From Blastocatellia bacterium (GTDB lineage Bacteria; Acidobacteriota; Blastocatellia; Pyrinomonadales; Pyrinomonadaceae), in the NCBI GenBank assembly GCA_013695495.1, contig JACDAK010000139.1:1-29187 (forward strand): 29,187 nt of DNA, read 5' to 3'. Positions 21,560 through 28,752 of the stretch are shown here, piece after piece. The notes beneath the pieces are model-generated. The model worked only from the letters and a program-made list of their open reading frames with translations, did no database searches and was not told the origin of the DNA. Every line of letters begins with the position of its first letter. Position 1 is the stretch's first letter. The position numbers were made by a program, and so were the translations under genes.

Positions 21560-21901
21560 ATGCACGAGTTTTCAGTACAAGGCGAGCGGGTATTTGGCGT
21601 GGATGTCGACCGCGAAACGCGTTGCGCTCACTGGCACGGACCGACAGATGTGATCGCGCTAAAGTTCAAATGTTGCGGCCGCTGGTACCCCTGCTACGAA
21701 TGTCACACCGATGTCGCCGGCCACCCCGCAACCCAGTGGCCCGTGTCCGAGAGGTCGACCGAAGCGATACTCTGCGGTTCATGTGGAACAAAGCTGACCA
21801 TAGACGAATACTTCGCCGCGAGTTCAATCTGCCCAAAATGCAACCACGCATTCAACCCCGGCTGTGCAAAACACTACGACTTGTATTTCGAAATGGATTA
21901 G
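21560..21901 (+). CDS. CHY zinc-finger protein
   Basis: The 113-residue cytoplasmic protein is rich in metal ligands: C22-A-H24-W-H26, C38-C39, C45-x-x-C48-H49, C72-x-x-C75, C91-x-x-C94-x-H96 and C102-x-x-H105-Y. This order matches the CHY-type zinc finger (as in mitochondrial Hot13 and the CHY domain of eukaryotic ubiquitin ligases), here as a stand-alone bacterial form whose role is not established. The start at 21560 (M-H-E-F-S-V-Q-G) fits the family; longer in-frame starts would run through its predicted promoter. It is divergent from msrA, which hints at a shared redox or metal context. The stop overlaps the converging mtnB-like stop by three bases. Confidence 0.85.
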   Translation: MHEFSVQGERVFGVDVDRETRCAHWHGPTDVIALKFKCCGRWYPCYECHTDVAGHPATQWPVSERSTEAILCGSCGTKLTIDEYFAASSICPKCNHAFNPGCAKHYDLYFEMD

Positions 21902-22518
21902 CCCGTCCGCTCGACCACGTTGAATAGAAATTCAAAGATCTCCACATTCCGCCGAGCTTCATCAACAGTTTCGCCCCAAGTGTAAAGCCCGTTCCTTCGC
22001 AGAAATATTGCATGAATGTCCTTGTTCTCAAGCAGCACGTTTTCTACCACATGCGAAAGCGCCAGAAAATCCTGCGAGTTCTCCACTATCGGAATCGTCT
22101 CAGTGTGCTCGTGCGTCGTCACGCCCGCTAGCCCCTTCAACACCTCATATCCCTTTACCCGCAATGCGCCGTCCGTGAAGCTGCGATCCGAAAGGATCGT
22201 CCCCGCCACCGAATGCGAAAACAAAATACACCGAGCCTTTGGCCTTAATCGATAGACCGTCAGATGCAGCAGCGTCTCATCCGAAGGCTTACCAAACCCA
22301 TGCAATATCTCCGCATCGTCATCGATCTCAAGAAAGTTAGTGTCGTCGAGGTCGCCTTTCTCGTTTCCCGCCGCCGTTATCCAAAGCCGCATCGGCCGCC
22401 GAGCAAGCAGCACACTGAAGTTACCGCTCGTCCCCAGCGTCCATCCGCGCTGATAAAATTGCTTGCCCGCCTCGACAAGTTCCAGCGCCGGAGCCGGCAA
22501 TGATGAATCTTTAGCCAT
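21898..22518 (-). CDS. MtnB-like methylthioribulose-1-phosphate dehydratase homologue with altered zinc site
   Basis: A 206-residue class II aldolase/adducin-fold protein most similar to MtnB, which dehydrates 5-methylthioribulose 1-phosphate in methionine salvage. Visible: G-T-S-G-N-F-S (29-35), K-P-S-D-E-T-L-L-H (77-85), catalytic-type Glu in K-G-Y-E125, T-T-H-E-H-T-E-T-I-P-I-V-E-N and R-R-N-G-L-Y-T-W-G-E. Two of the usual three zinc ligands are changed: the H-x-H pair reads F100-S-H102, and the distal R-x-H-G reads R-R-N176-G. Catalysis by the normal mechanism is therefore doubtful, or metal binding has moved to nearby His136/His138. It starts 3 bases after the acs stop, with GAGGA in the last acs codons, so it is coupled to acs. 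No other methionine-salvage gene is here. Confidence 0.8.
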   Translation of the reverse strand: MAKDSSLPAPALELVEAGKQFYQRGWTLGTSGNFSVLLARRPMRLWITAAGNEKGDLDDTNFLEIDDDAEILHGFGKPSDETLLHLTVYRLRPKARCILFSHSVAGTILSDRSFTDGALRVKGYEVLKGLAGVTTHEHTETIPIVENSQDFLALSHVVENVLLENKDIHAIFLRRNGLYTWGETVDEARRNVEIFEFLFNVVERTG

Positions 22519-22521
22519 CGC

Positions 22522-24474
22522 CTATTCCTCGTCCTGCCGCAGTTTTTCCAGTACCGACAGATCCTCGAGCGTCGTCACGTCACCCGCAACCGCCGCCCCC
22601 GAAGCGATCTCACGCAGCAATCGCCGCATGATCTTGCCCGATCGCGTCTTCGGCAGCGCGTCGGTAAACCGCAGATCATCCGGCTTCGCCAGCGAACCGA
22701 TCTCCTTCGCCACATGTGCTCGCAGCGCTTCTTTCAATTCATCACACCCGCTGCGTCCACCCTCAAGCGTCACAAATGCGACGATCGCCTGCCCCTTAAG
22801 ATCGTCAGGCCGCCCCACAACCGCTGCTTCGGCAACCGCCTCATGGGAAACCAGCGCTGATTCAACCTCCGCCGTCCCCAACCGATGGCCGCTTACGTTG
22901 ATCACATCATCGACCCGCCCCATGATCCAATAGTTTCCCATGGCATCACGCCGCGCCCCGTCACCCGCAAAATAATTTCCCGGTATCTCCGACCAATAAG
23001 CCTGCTTGTACCTTTCATTATCTCCCCAGATCCCCCGCAGCATAGACGGCCACGGATGCTTGATCACCAGATAACCACCCTCGTTATCGCCGACGGAGAC
23101 CCCTGCCTTAGTCACAATATCAACAATGATCCCGGGCAGCGGGCGCGTAGCCGTACCCGGAACCGTCGGCGTCGCCCCAGGCAGCGGCGAGATCATGATC
23201 GAACCCGTCTCAGTCTGCCACCACGTATCAACGATTGGACACCGCCCCTTGCCGATAACCTTGTGATACCACATCCAAGCCTCCGGGTTGATCGGTTCAC
23301 CCACCGTCCCCAACAGGCGCAAACTAGAAAGGTCATGCTTCAGCGGATATTGCTCGCCCCACTTTATGAACGCACGTATCGCCGTCGGTGCCGTGTATAA
23401 AATATTGATCTTATGTCGGTCCACCACCGCCCAAAATCGATCAAAATCCGGATGATTCGGCGCCCCCTCATACATGAACACCGTCGCACCATTCGCCAGC
23501 GGCCCGTAAACCACATAGCTGTGCCCGGTCACCCATCCAATATCGGCCGTACACCAGTAAACGTCCTCGTCTTTGAGGTCAAACACTATCTTCGTGGTAT
23601 ACGCCGCCTGCGTCAGATACCCACCCGTAGTGTGCAAGATCCCCTTCGGTTTACCCGTCGTCCCCGACGTGTAAAGAATGTAAAGCGGATGTTCCGAATC
23701 AAGCTCCTCCGCCGGACAGTCCGCCGACACCGTCTGCATCAACTCATGCCACCAATGGTCTCGCCCCGCCTCCATCCTTATTTTCGAACCCGTCCGCCGC
23801 AAAACGACGACATGCTCGACCGACGGCGTCCCGGCAACGGCATTGTCCACCGTCTCTTTGAGCCGAATCTCCGCCCCCCGCCGATATCCCCCGTCAGCCG
23901 TGACGATCAACTTACACTCGCCGTCATTCACGCGATCCCTGATCGCTTCCGCCGAAAATCCGCCAAAGATCACCGTATGCGTCGCCCCGATCCGCGCACA
24001 CGCCAGCATCGCGATCGCCAGCTCCGGAACCAGCGGCATATACAGCGCCACCCGATCACCCGCCTCAACGCCGAGCTTCTTCATCACGTTCGCAAACTTG
24101 CTCACCTCCGAATGAAGCTGCAAATACGTAAGAGTCCGCACCTCGCCCGGCTCACCTTCCCAAATGATCGCCGACTTATTTTTCCTCGGCCCCGTCAGAT
24201 GTCGGTCCAAACAGTTATACGAAGCATTGATCTTGCCACCCACGAACCATTTCGCGAACGGCTCTTTCCATTCCAACACCCTGTCCCACTTCCTGAACCA
24301 ATGCAGCTGCTCCGCCTGTTCCGCCCAAAAAGCTTCCGGGTCCGCAGCCGCGCGGTCATAAAGCTCCTGATACTCGTCAAAGCTTTTTACGTGTGCATTG
24401 GCAGCAAACTGTTCAGATGGTTTGAAGATGCGGGATTCGTTGAGAATGGACTCGATAGCGATGGGCTCCGTCAT
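22522..24474 (-). CDS. acs: Acetyl-coenzyme A synthetase
   Basis: Makes acetyl-CoA from acetate, CoA and ATP through acetyl-AMP. The 650-residue length is that of bacterial Acs. Motifs in order: N-A-S-Y-N-C-L-D-R-H near residue 85, the AMP-binding P-loop Y-T-S-G-T-T-G-K-P-K-G (near 270), T-A-D-I-G-W-V-T-G-H-S-Y, D-T-W-W-Q-T-E-T-G, G-R-V-D-D-V-I-N-V-S-G-H-R and the C-terminal P-K-T-R-S-G-K614-I-M-R-R, whose Lys is the classical acetylation switch. The enzyme is therefore complete, and may be controlled by acetylation. There is no ribosome-binding site; TATACT ends 6 bases before the ATG, so the message may be leaderless. It is co-transcribed with the mtnB-like gene. Confidence 0.97.
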   Translation of the reverse strand: MTEPIAIESILNESRIFKPSEQFAANAHVKSFDEYQELYDRAAADPEAFWAEQAEQLHWFRKWDRVLEWKEPFAKWFVGGKINASYNCLDRHLTGPRKNKSAIIWEGEPGEVRTLTYLQLHSEVSKFANVMKKLGVEAGDRVALYMPLVPELAIAMLACARIGATHTVIFGGFSAEAIRDRVNDGECKLIVTADGGYRRGAEIRLKETVDNAVAGTPSVEHVVVLRRTGSKIRMEAGRDHWWHELMQTVSADCPAEELDSEHPLYILYTSGTTGKPKGILHTTGGYLTQAAYTTKIVFDLKDEDVYWCTADIGWVTGHSYVVYGPLANGATVFMYEGAPNHPDFDRFWAVVDRHKINILYTAPTAIRAFIKWGEQYPLKHDLSSLRLLGTVGEPINPEAWMWYHKVIGKGRCPIVDTWWQTETGSIMISPLPGATPTVPGTATRPLPGIIVDIVTKAGVSVGDNEGGYLVIKHPWPSMLRGIWGDNERYKQAYWSEIPGNYFAGDGARRDAMGNYWIMGRVDDVINVSGHRLGTAEVESALVSHEAVAEAAVVGRPDDLKGQAIVAFVTLEGGRSGCDELKEALRAHVAKEIGSLAKPDDLRFTDALPKTRSGKIMRRLLREIASGAAVAGDVTTLEDLSVLEKLRQDEE

Positions 24475-24480
24475 GCATCA

Positions 24481-24509
24481 AGTATAAATTATTGATGACA
24501 CATCGTTAA
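24481..24509 (-). promoter_or_regulatory. Predicted leaderless promoter of acs
   Basis: Minus strand: TTAACG (plus 24504-24509), 17-base spacer, TATACT (plus 24481-24486), then 6 bases to the ATG at 24474. Confidence 0.55.
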
Positions 24510-24541
24510 GCCATTTTTTCCGCCGCCTCCGACCGCAAGCT

Positions 24542-24569
24542 TTGGAACCGCACAGGATGCGTGTAAAAT
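24542..24569 (+). promoter_or_regulatory. Predicted promoter of the sugar ABC transporter operon
   Basis: TTGGAA (24542-24547), 16-base spacer, TAAAAT (24564-24569). The predicted leader to the ATG at 24609 is about 33 bases, without an evident Shine-Dalgarno. Confidence 0.5.
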
Positions 24570-24608
24570 CGCCGGAACGGCTCGTCCTCAACGAGCGAAC
24601 CCGAACCT

Positions 24609-26117
24609 ATGCCGCTCCTGGAGATGAACGCGATAGCAAAGCACTTCGGCGCCACCCGTGCGCTCGACGGCGTCACCCTCTCAGTCGACGCCGGCGAATT
24701 TCACGCGATCGTCGGCGAAAACGGCGCCGGCAAGTCGACCCTGATGAAGGTCCTTTCGGGCGTTTACCCCGCAGGCTCATTCGCCGGTGAGATCAAGATC
24801 GACGGGCAGCAACAACGTTTCCGAACCGTGCGAGATTCCGAAGCCGCGGGCGTGGCCATCATCTTTCAAGAACTCTCGCTCGTACCCGAAATGAGCGTCG
24901 GCGAGAACATCTTCCTCGGCCGCGAACCTGCCACGCTCGGCGTCATCAACTGGCACAAGCTCTACGCCGACGCGTCCAAACTGACGCGCGATCTCGGACT
25001 TTCTATCGACCCGCGTCTCCCCATAAACCGACTTGGCATCGGCCAACAGCAGCTCGTCGAAATAGCCAAAGCACTGTCCCAAGATGCTCGAATCCTGATC
25101 CTCGATGAACCCACCGCCGCACTCACAGAATCCGAGGTTGAAACACTTTTTCGGATCCTCGCCGCCCTAAAAACCCGCGGCGTCGGCATCATCTACATCT
25201 CACATAAGCTCAACGAAGTTTTCCAAATGTCCGACCGCATCACCATCCTTCGCGACGGCAAAACGGTTGGCACCTTTGACGCCGACCGAACCTCAAAAGA
25301 AGCCGTCATCGCCGGCATGGTCGGCCGCGAAGTCAGCGACGTTTTCCCGGAGGGTGCATCGAAAAGCGGCGACATCGCATTTGAATGCACCGCGATCTCA
25401 GCACACCGCCTCGGCGAGGGAAGAAAGGTCGTCGACGAAGTATCCTTCAACGTACGAAAAGGCGAGATACTAGGCATTGCTGGCCTGATGGGTTCTGGCA
25501 GAAGCGAACTCTTAATGACCCTTTTCGGTGCATGGCAGGGGAGACGCTCCGGTCAGATCCGCGTCAGCGGTAAACCCGTAACGATCAGCTCACCCAAAGA
25601 CGCGATCAAAAACGGCGTCGCATTCGTTACCGAAGACCGCAAGCGTTACGGCCTGGTCCTTGATCAAACCATTAAAGCCAATCTCACCCTTGCGTCGCTG
25701 AAACGAACGTCGGACGGATTCTTGCTTAACCCCGCGAGAGAATCAGCCGCTGCCCGAGCCTCAATGACATCCCTGCGGATAAAGGCACCGTCTGCCGAAT
25801 CGATCGTCGGCGATCTTTCCGGCGGCAACCAGCAAAAGGTCGTGCTGGGAAAATGGCTGATGACGGAACCCACCGTGCTATTCCTCGATGAGCCGACACG
25901 CGGCATCGACGTCGGTGCAAAGCAGGAAATTTATGCGATGATCAACCGCTTGGCGGCTGAGGGCCTCGCGATCGTACTTGTCTCGTCCGAGCTGCCCGAG
26001 GTCCTCGGATTGTCAGATCGCGTCCTCGTGTTGCACAACGGACGCGTCGCCGCCGAGTTCAACAAGAACGACGCCACCGCCGAGAACGTGATGGCCGCCG
26101 CAACCGCAAACGCTTGA
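24609..26117 (+). CDS. xylG: Sugar ABC transporter ATPase with two nucleotide-binding domains (XylG-like)
   Basis: The 502-residue ATPase powers sugar uptake of the CUT2 class. NBD1 has Walker A G-E-N-G-A-G-K42-S-T, the Q-loop in I-I-F-Q-E-L-S, the modified signature L-G-I-G-Q-Q-Q, Walker B I-L-I-L-D-E-P-T and H-loop I-S-H-K-L. NBD2 has an altered Walker A (G-L-M-G-S-G-R-S-E, Lys to Arg, usual for CUT2 ATPases), signature L-S-G-G-N-Q-Q-K and Walker B V-L-F-L-D-E-P-T-R-G-I-D-V-G. The stretch S-G-V-Y-P-A-G-S-F-A-G-E-I near residue 50 is most like XylG, so xylose is the best guess, but RbsA-type or other sugars are possible. The permease follows at once. No binding protein is encoded nearby. Confidence 0.88.
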   Translation: MPLLEMNAIAKHFGATRALDGVTLSVDAGEFHAIVGENGAGKSTLMKVLSGVYPAGSFAGEIKIDGQQQRFRTVRDSEAAGVAIIFQELSLVPEMSVGENIFLGREPATLGVINWHKLYADASKLTRDLGLSIDPRLPINRLGIGQQQLVEIAKALSQDARILILDEPTAALTESEVETLFRILAALKTRGVGIIYISHKLNEVFQMSDRITILRDGKTVGTFDADRTSKEAVIAGMVGREVSDVFPEGASKSGDIAFECTAISAHRLGEGRKVVDEVSFNVRKGEILGIAGLMGSGRSELLMTLFGAWQGRRSGQIRVSGKPVTISSPKDAIKNGVAFVTEDRKRYGLVLDQTIKANLTLASLKRTSDGFLLNPARESAAARASMTSLRIKAPSAESIVGDLSGGNQQKVVLGKWLMTEPTVLFLDEPTRGIDVGAKQEIYAMINRLAAEGLAIVLVSSELPEVLGLSDRVLVLHNGRVAAEFNKNDATAENVMAAATANA

Positions 26118-26119
26118 AA

Positions 26120-27259
26120 ATGGCCGAAAACGAAAACAAACCTTCCACCGCAACCCTTCGTGCCTACGTTATGTTCGGTGTTCTTGCACTGATCTGGGCA
26201 TATTTTCACTGGTCGACGGACTCGATCTTCCTCACCCCACGCAACCTCGCAAACCTGATGACGCAAATGTCGGTCACCGGCATCCTGGCGATCGGCATGC
26301 TCATGGTTATCGTCTCCGCAAACATCGACCTTTCAGTAGGCTCTGTGCTCGGCTTTTCCGGAGCCGTTGCCGCATACTCGCTCTCGGTTCTGGACGTCGG
26401 CCTTGTCCCGTCGATCGCACTCTCGATCTTGATCGGGATGTCTATCGGCTTCCTGCATGGCACGCTCACCGCCTACTTCAACATCCCCGCGTTCATCGTA
26501 ACGCTCGGCGGACTTCTGGTGTGGCGTGGCGGGGTGAAATGGCTACTCGGCGGCAACACGGTGCCGATCGCCGACGAGTCTTTCAAAGCGATCGGCCAAA
26601 GCAACCTCTCGGCAACGGCGGGATGGATCTTGGCAGCCCTTGCGCTTGCCGGCCTCGTGGCGATCGGGTTCCGCGCTGTTCGCTCAGCGCGAAAACATTC
26701 CGCCGAAGGCGTGAGCCTCTCGGCGGTCGCGTTAAAACTTGCCTTTCCCGCATCCGCCATCGTTATCTTCATCGCAGTGATGAATTCCTACCAAGGCGTG
26801 CCCGTGCCCGTTCTGATCTTCCTCGGCGTTGCGCTCGTCGGCGTGTTCCTCACCACCCAAACTACCTTTGGCAGATACCTTTACGCGATCGGCGGCAACG
26901 CCGAAGCAGCGAGGCTTTCCGGGATAAACAACCGCCTCTCCATCGTCAAAGTTTTCACAATTCTCGGCGCATTCACCGGCATCGCTGCGCTTATATTCAC
27001 CGCGCGCGTCGGCAGTTCGGCCCCCGACGCCGGCACGCTCAAAGAGCTCGATGCGATCGCCGCCTGCGTCATCGGGGGTGCCTCGCTGATGGGCGGCCGC
27101 GGCACCGTAATCGGTGCGTGCATAGGCGCCCTCATTATGGCGAGCCTCGACAACGGAATGTCGCTCCTAAATGTCCGCGATTTTATGCAGGACATTATCA
27201 AAGGCTCTATCCTGGTCGCTGCGGTCGGGCTCGATATGTACGGCCGCCGGCACGCGTAA
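26120..27259 (+). CDS. xylH: Sugar ABC transporter permease (XylH/RbsC family)
   Basis: The 379-residue polytopic inner-membrane protein has roughly ten hydrophobic segments. The CUT2 permease signature S-A-N-I-D-L-S-V-G-S (about 71-80) is clear, followed by the N-I-P-A-F-I-V-T-L-G-G-L-L-V-W-R-G-G block and the loop R-Y-L-Y-A-I-G-G-N-A-E-A-A-R-L-S-G-I. The length and the I-P-A-F-I-V-T-L block resemble XylH more than RbsC. I use the ATG at 26120, two bases after the ATPase stop; a TTG two codons earlier overlaps that stop. It forms the transport pore with the upstream ATPase. The next gene starts three bases after its stop. Confidence 0.88.
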   Translation: MAENENKPSTATLRAYVMFGVLALIWAYFHWSTDSIFLTPRNLANLMTQMSVTGILAIGMLMVIVSANIDLSVGSVLGFSGAVAAYSLSVLDVGLVPSIALSILIGMSIGFLHGTLTAYFNIPAFIVTLGGLLVWRGGVKWLLGGNTVPIADESFKAIGQSNLSATAGWILAALALAGLVAIGFRAVRSARKHSAEGVSLSAVALKLAFPASAIVIFIAVMNSYQGVPVPVLIFLGVALVGVFLTTQTTFGRYLYAIGGNAEAARLSGINNRLSIVKVFTILGAFTGIAALIFTARVGSSAPDAGTLKELDAIAACVIGGASLMGGRGTVIGACIGALIMASLDNGMSLLNVRDFMQDIIKGSILVAAVGLDMYGRRHA

Positions 27260-27262
27260 ACC

Positions 27263-27778
27263 ATGGCGAGACAAGCCGAAAAACGTTTCGAATGGGCCGT
27301 CTCGATTCTGGCCCCCCAGCCGAGTGACCGCATTCTAGAGATCGGCTGCGGTCGCGGCGGGATGACCGATGCTGTCGCGAGCCAACTGGAAAGCGGCGAG
27401 ATCATCGCGATCGATCGTTCACCAAAGATGATCGACGCTGCAACCGAGCGGAACGCCGCCTATATCTCTGCAGGCACAGCGACGCTCATTCTTGAAGACT
27501 TCGCCGACTCCGCACTTACTGAGCACACCTTCGACAAGATATTTGTCTTCAACCTAAATGTATTTTGGATGGATCCGCGTGACGAGTTAAGCAAGGTCGC
27601 TTCATTACTCAGCGACGGCGGTCGCTTCTACATTTTCCATATCCCGCCGCCCGGGGGCGATACGGCTGAATACGATACGGCGTTCAGAACGAGTCTCGAA
27701 AAATCCGGGTTTGAGGTTCTGCAACCGACGTTCGACGGGGAATTGAACGCAGTCTGTCTCATCGCTACCCCCCGATAA
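27263..27778 (+). CDS. Class I SAM-dependent methyltransferase
   Basis: The 171-residue protein has the Rossmann methyltransferase motifs: I-L-E-I-G-C-G-R-G-G (motif I, about 24-33), I-I-A-I-D-R-S (acidic end of strand 2), I-L-E-D-F-A-D-S-A (motif II) and L-L-S-D-G-G-R-F-Y-I-F (post-motif III). It is short, with no substrate-specific insertions, so the acceptor is unknown. It begins three bases after the permease stop and is probably the third gene of that operon, though a functional link to sugar uptake is not obvious. Its last 14 bases overlap the tail of moaA on the other strand, so its C-terminal codons are antisense to the moaA Gly-Gly codons. Confidence 0.88.
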   Translation: MARQAEKRFEWAVSILAPQPSDRILEIGCGRGGMTDAVASQLESGEIIAIDRSPKMIDAATERNAAYISAGTATLILEDFADSALTEHTFDKIFVFNLNVFWMDPRDELSKVASLLSDGGRFYIFHIPPPGGDTAEYDTAFRTSLEKSGFEVLQPTFDGELNAVCLIATPR

Positions 27779-28751
27779 AGCTCATCGTCCGCTCCGGCTG
27801 CACAAAATCAGGCTCGTTAATGTAGTGCTGAGCCTCTTTCTGCGCGACAGCATTACGGATCAACTCCGCGATCTCGTCCGCCGCCGCTCCGTTTCGCAGG
27901 GGCCCCGCAAGGTCATGTTCCACCTTCGAAAAGAGGCATGTGCGGATCTGCCCGTCAGCGGTCAATCTTATTCGCGAACACGCCCCGCAAAACATTTCTG
28001 TCACAGACGCAATGATGCCGATCTCACCGGGCGAGCCGTCTACAAATCGATACGACTGCGATGTGGAACTCGCACGGGCCGACGCCGCTTCGATCGGAAA
28101 CACTTCGCTGATAGCTTTGCGTATCTCTCGGCCCGATACCACATCCTCGCGTCGCCACCCATGCCCCGCGTCCAGCGGCATATACTCGATGAACCGCATG
28201 CTTACCGAATGCTCCCGGGCGAACGCCGCCAACTCCACGACCTCATCTTCATTCCGCCCGCGAACGATTACCGCGTTGACCTTCACCGGCTCCAGTCCGA
28301 TACGCTTCGCCGTTTCGATCGAAGCAAGCACGGGTTCGAGCGCATCCACTCCTGTGATCTTCTCAAACCGTTCCCGCCGCAAGGTATCAACGCTGAACGT
28401 GACCCGATCAAGCCCCGCCTCTTTCAAATCATCTGCATGACGCACAAAATCATATCCGTTCGTCGTCAACGCAATATCGCTTAGTTCCGGCTTTAGCTCC
28501 GCCAGCATTCGCACGAGGACCGAAACATCGCGGCGTACCAGCGGTTCGCCGCCGGTCAGCCGTATCTTCCGTATACCAAGCTCGACGAAAACCTCTGCAA
28601 GAAAAGCGATCTCTTCGTAATTCAAAAGCTTCTCTTTCCGCGCCCACGCCGGCTCGCCATGCGGCAGACAATAAAAACAGCGAAAGTTGCACCGGTCGGT
28701 CAAAGAGATGCGAAGGTCGCGGATCGTTCGGTTATAGGCGTCGGTCAGCAT
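27765..28751 (-). CDS. moaA: GTP 3',8-cyclase, molybdenum cofactor biosynthesis
   Basis: Radical-SAM enzyme that, with MoaC, converts GTP to cyclic pyranopterin monophosphate. The 328-residue length is typical when the ATG at 28751 is used; it lies one base after the upstream stop, and longer starts would overlap that gene and add no conserved sequence. The N-terminal cluster is C21-N-F-R-C25-F-Y-C28, with T-G-G-E-P at 66-70. The C-terminal cluster is C255-G-A-C258 with C272 after R-I-R-L-T-A-D-G-Q-I-R-T. It ends in the Gly-Gly dipeptide needed for catalysis in MoaA. So all key residues are present. No other molybdopterin gene is visible. Confidence 0.96.
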   Translation of the reverse strand: MLTDAYNRTIRDLRISLTDRCNFRCFYCLPHGEPAWARKEKLLNYEEIAFLAEVFVELGIRKIRLTGGEPLVRRDVSVLVRMLAELKPELSDIALTTNGYDFVRHADDLKEAGLDRVTFSVDTLRRERFEKITGVDALEPVLASIETAKRIGLEPVKVNAVIVRGRNEDEVVELAAFAREHSVSMRFIEYMPLDAGHGWRREDVVSGREIRKAISEVFPIEAASARASSTSQSYRFVDGSPGEIGIIASVTEMFCGACSRIRLTADGQIRTCLFSKVEHDLAGPLRNGAAADEIAELIRNAVAQKEAQHYINEPDFVQPERTMSFIGG

Positions 28752-28752
28752 C

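Noticed and set aside
23413..24495. A 360-codon open frame on the plus strand opposite acs
   Set aside because: It is antisense to a fully conserved acetyl-CoA synthetase. Its product is Arg/Pro/His-rich without domains, a typical by-product of GC-rich codon use.
26521..27327. A 268-codon plus-strand frame within the permease gene
   Set aside because: It overlaps the clear XylH-type permease in another frame; the sequence is Arg/His-rich and runs on into the methyltransferase gene out of frame.
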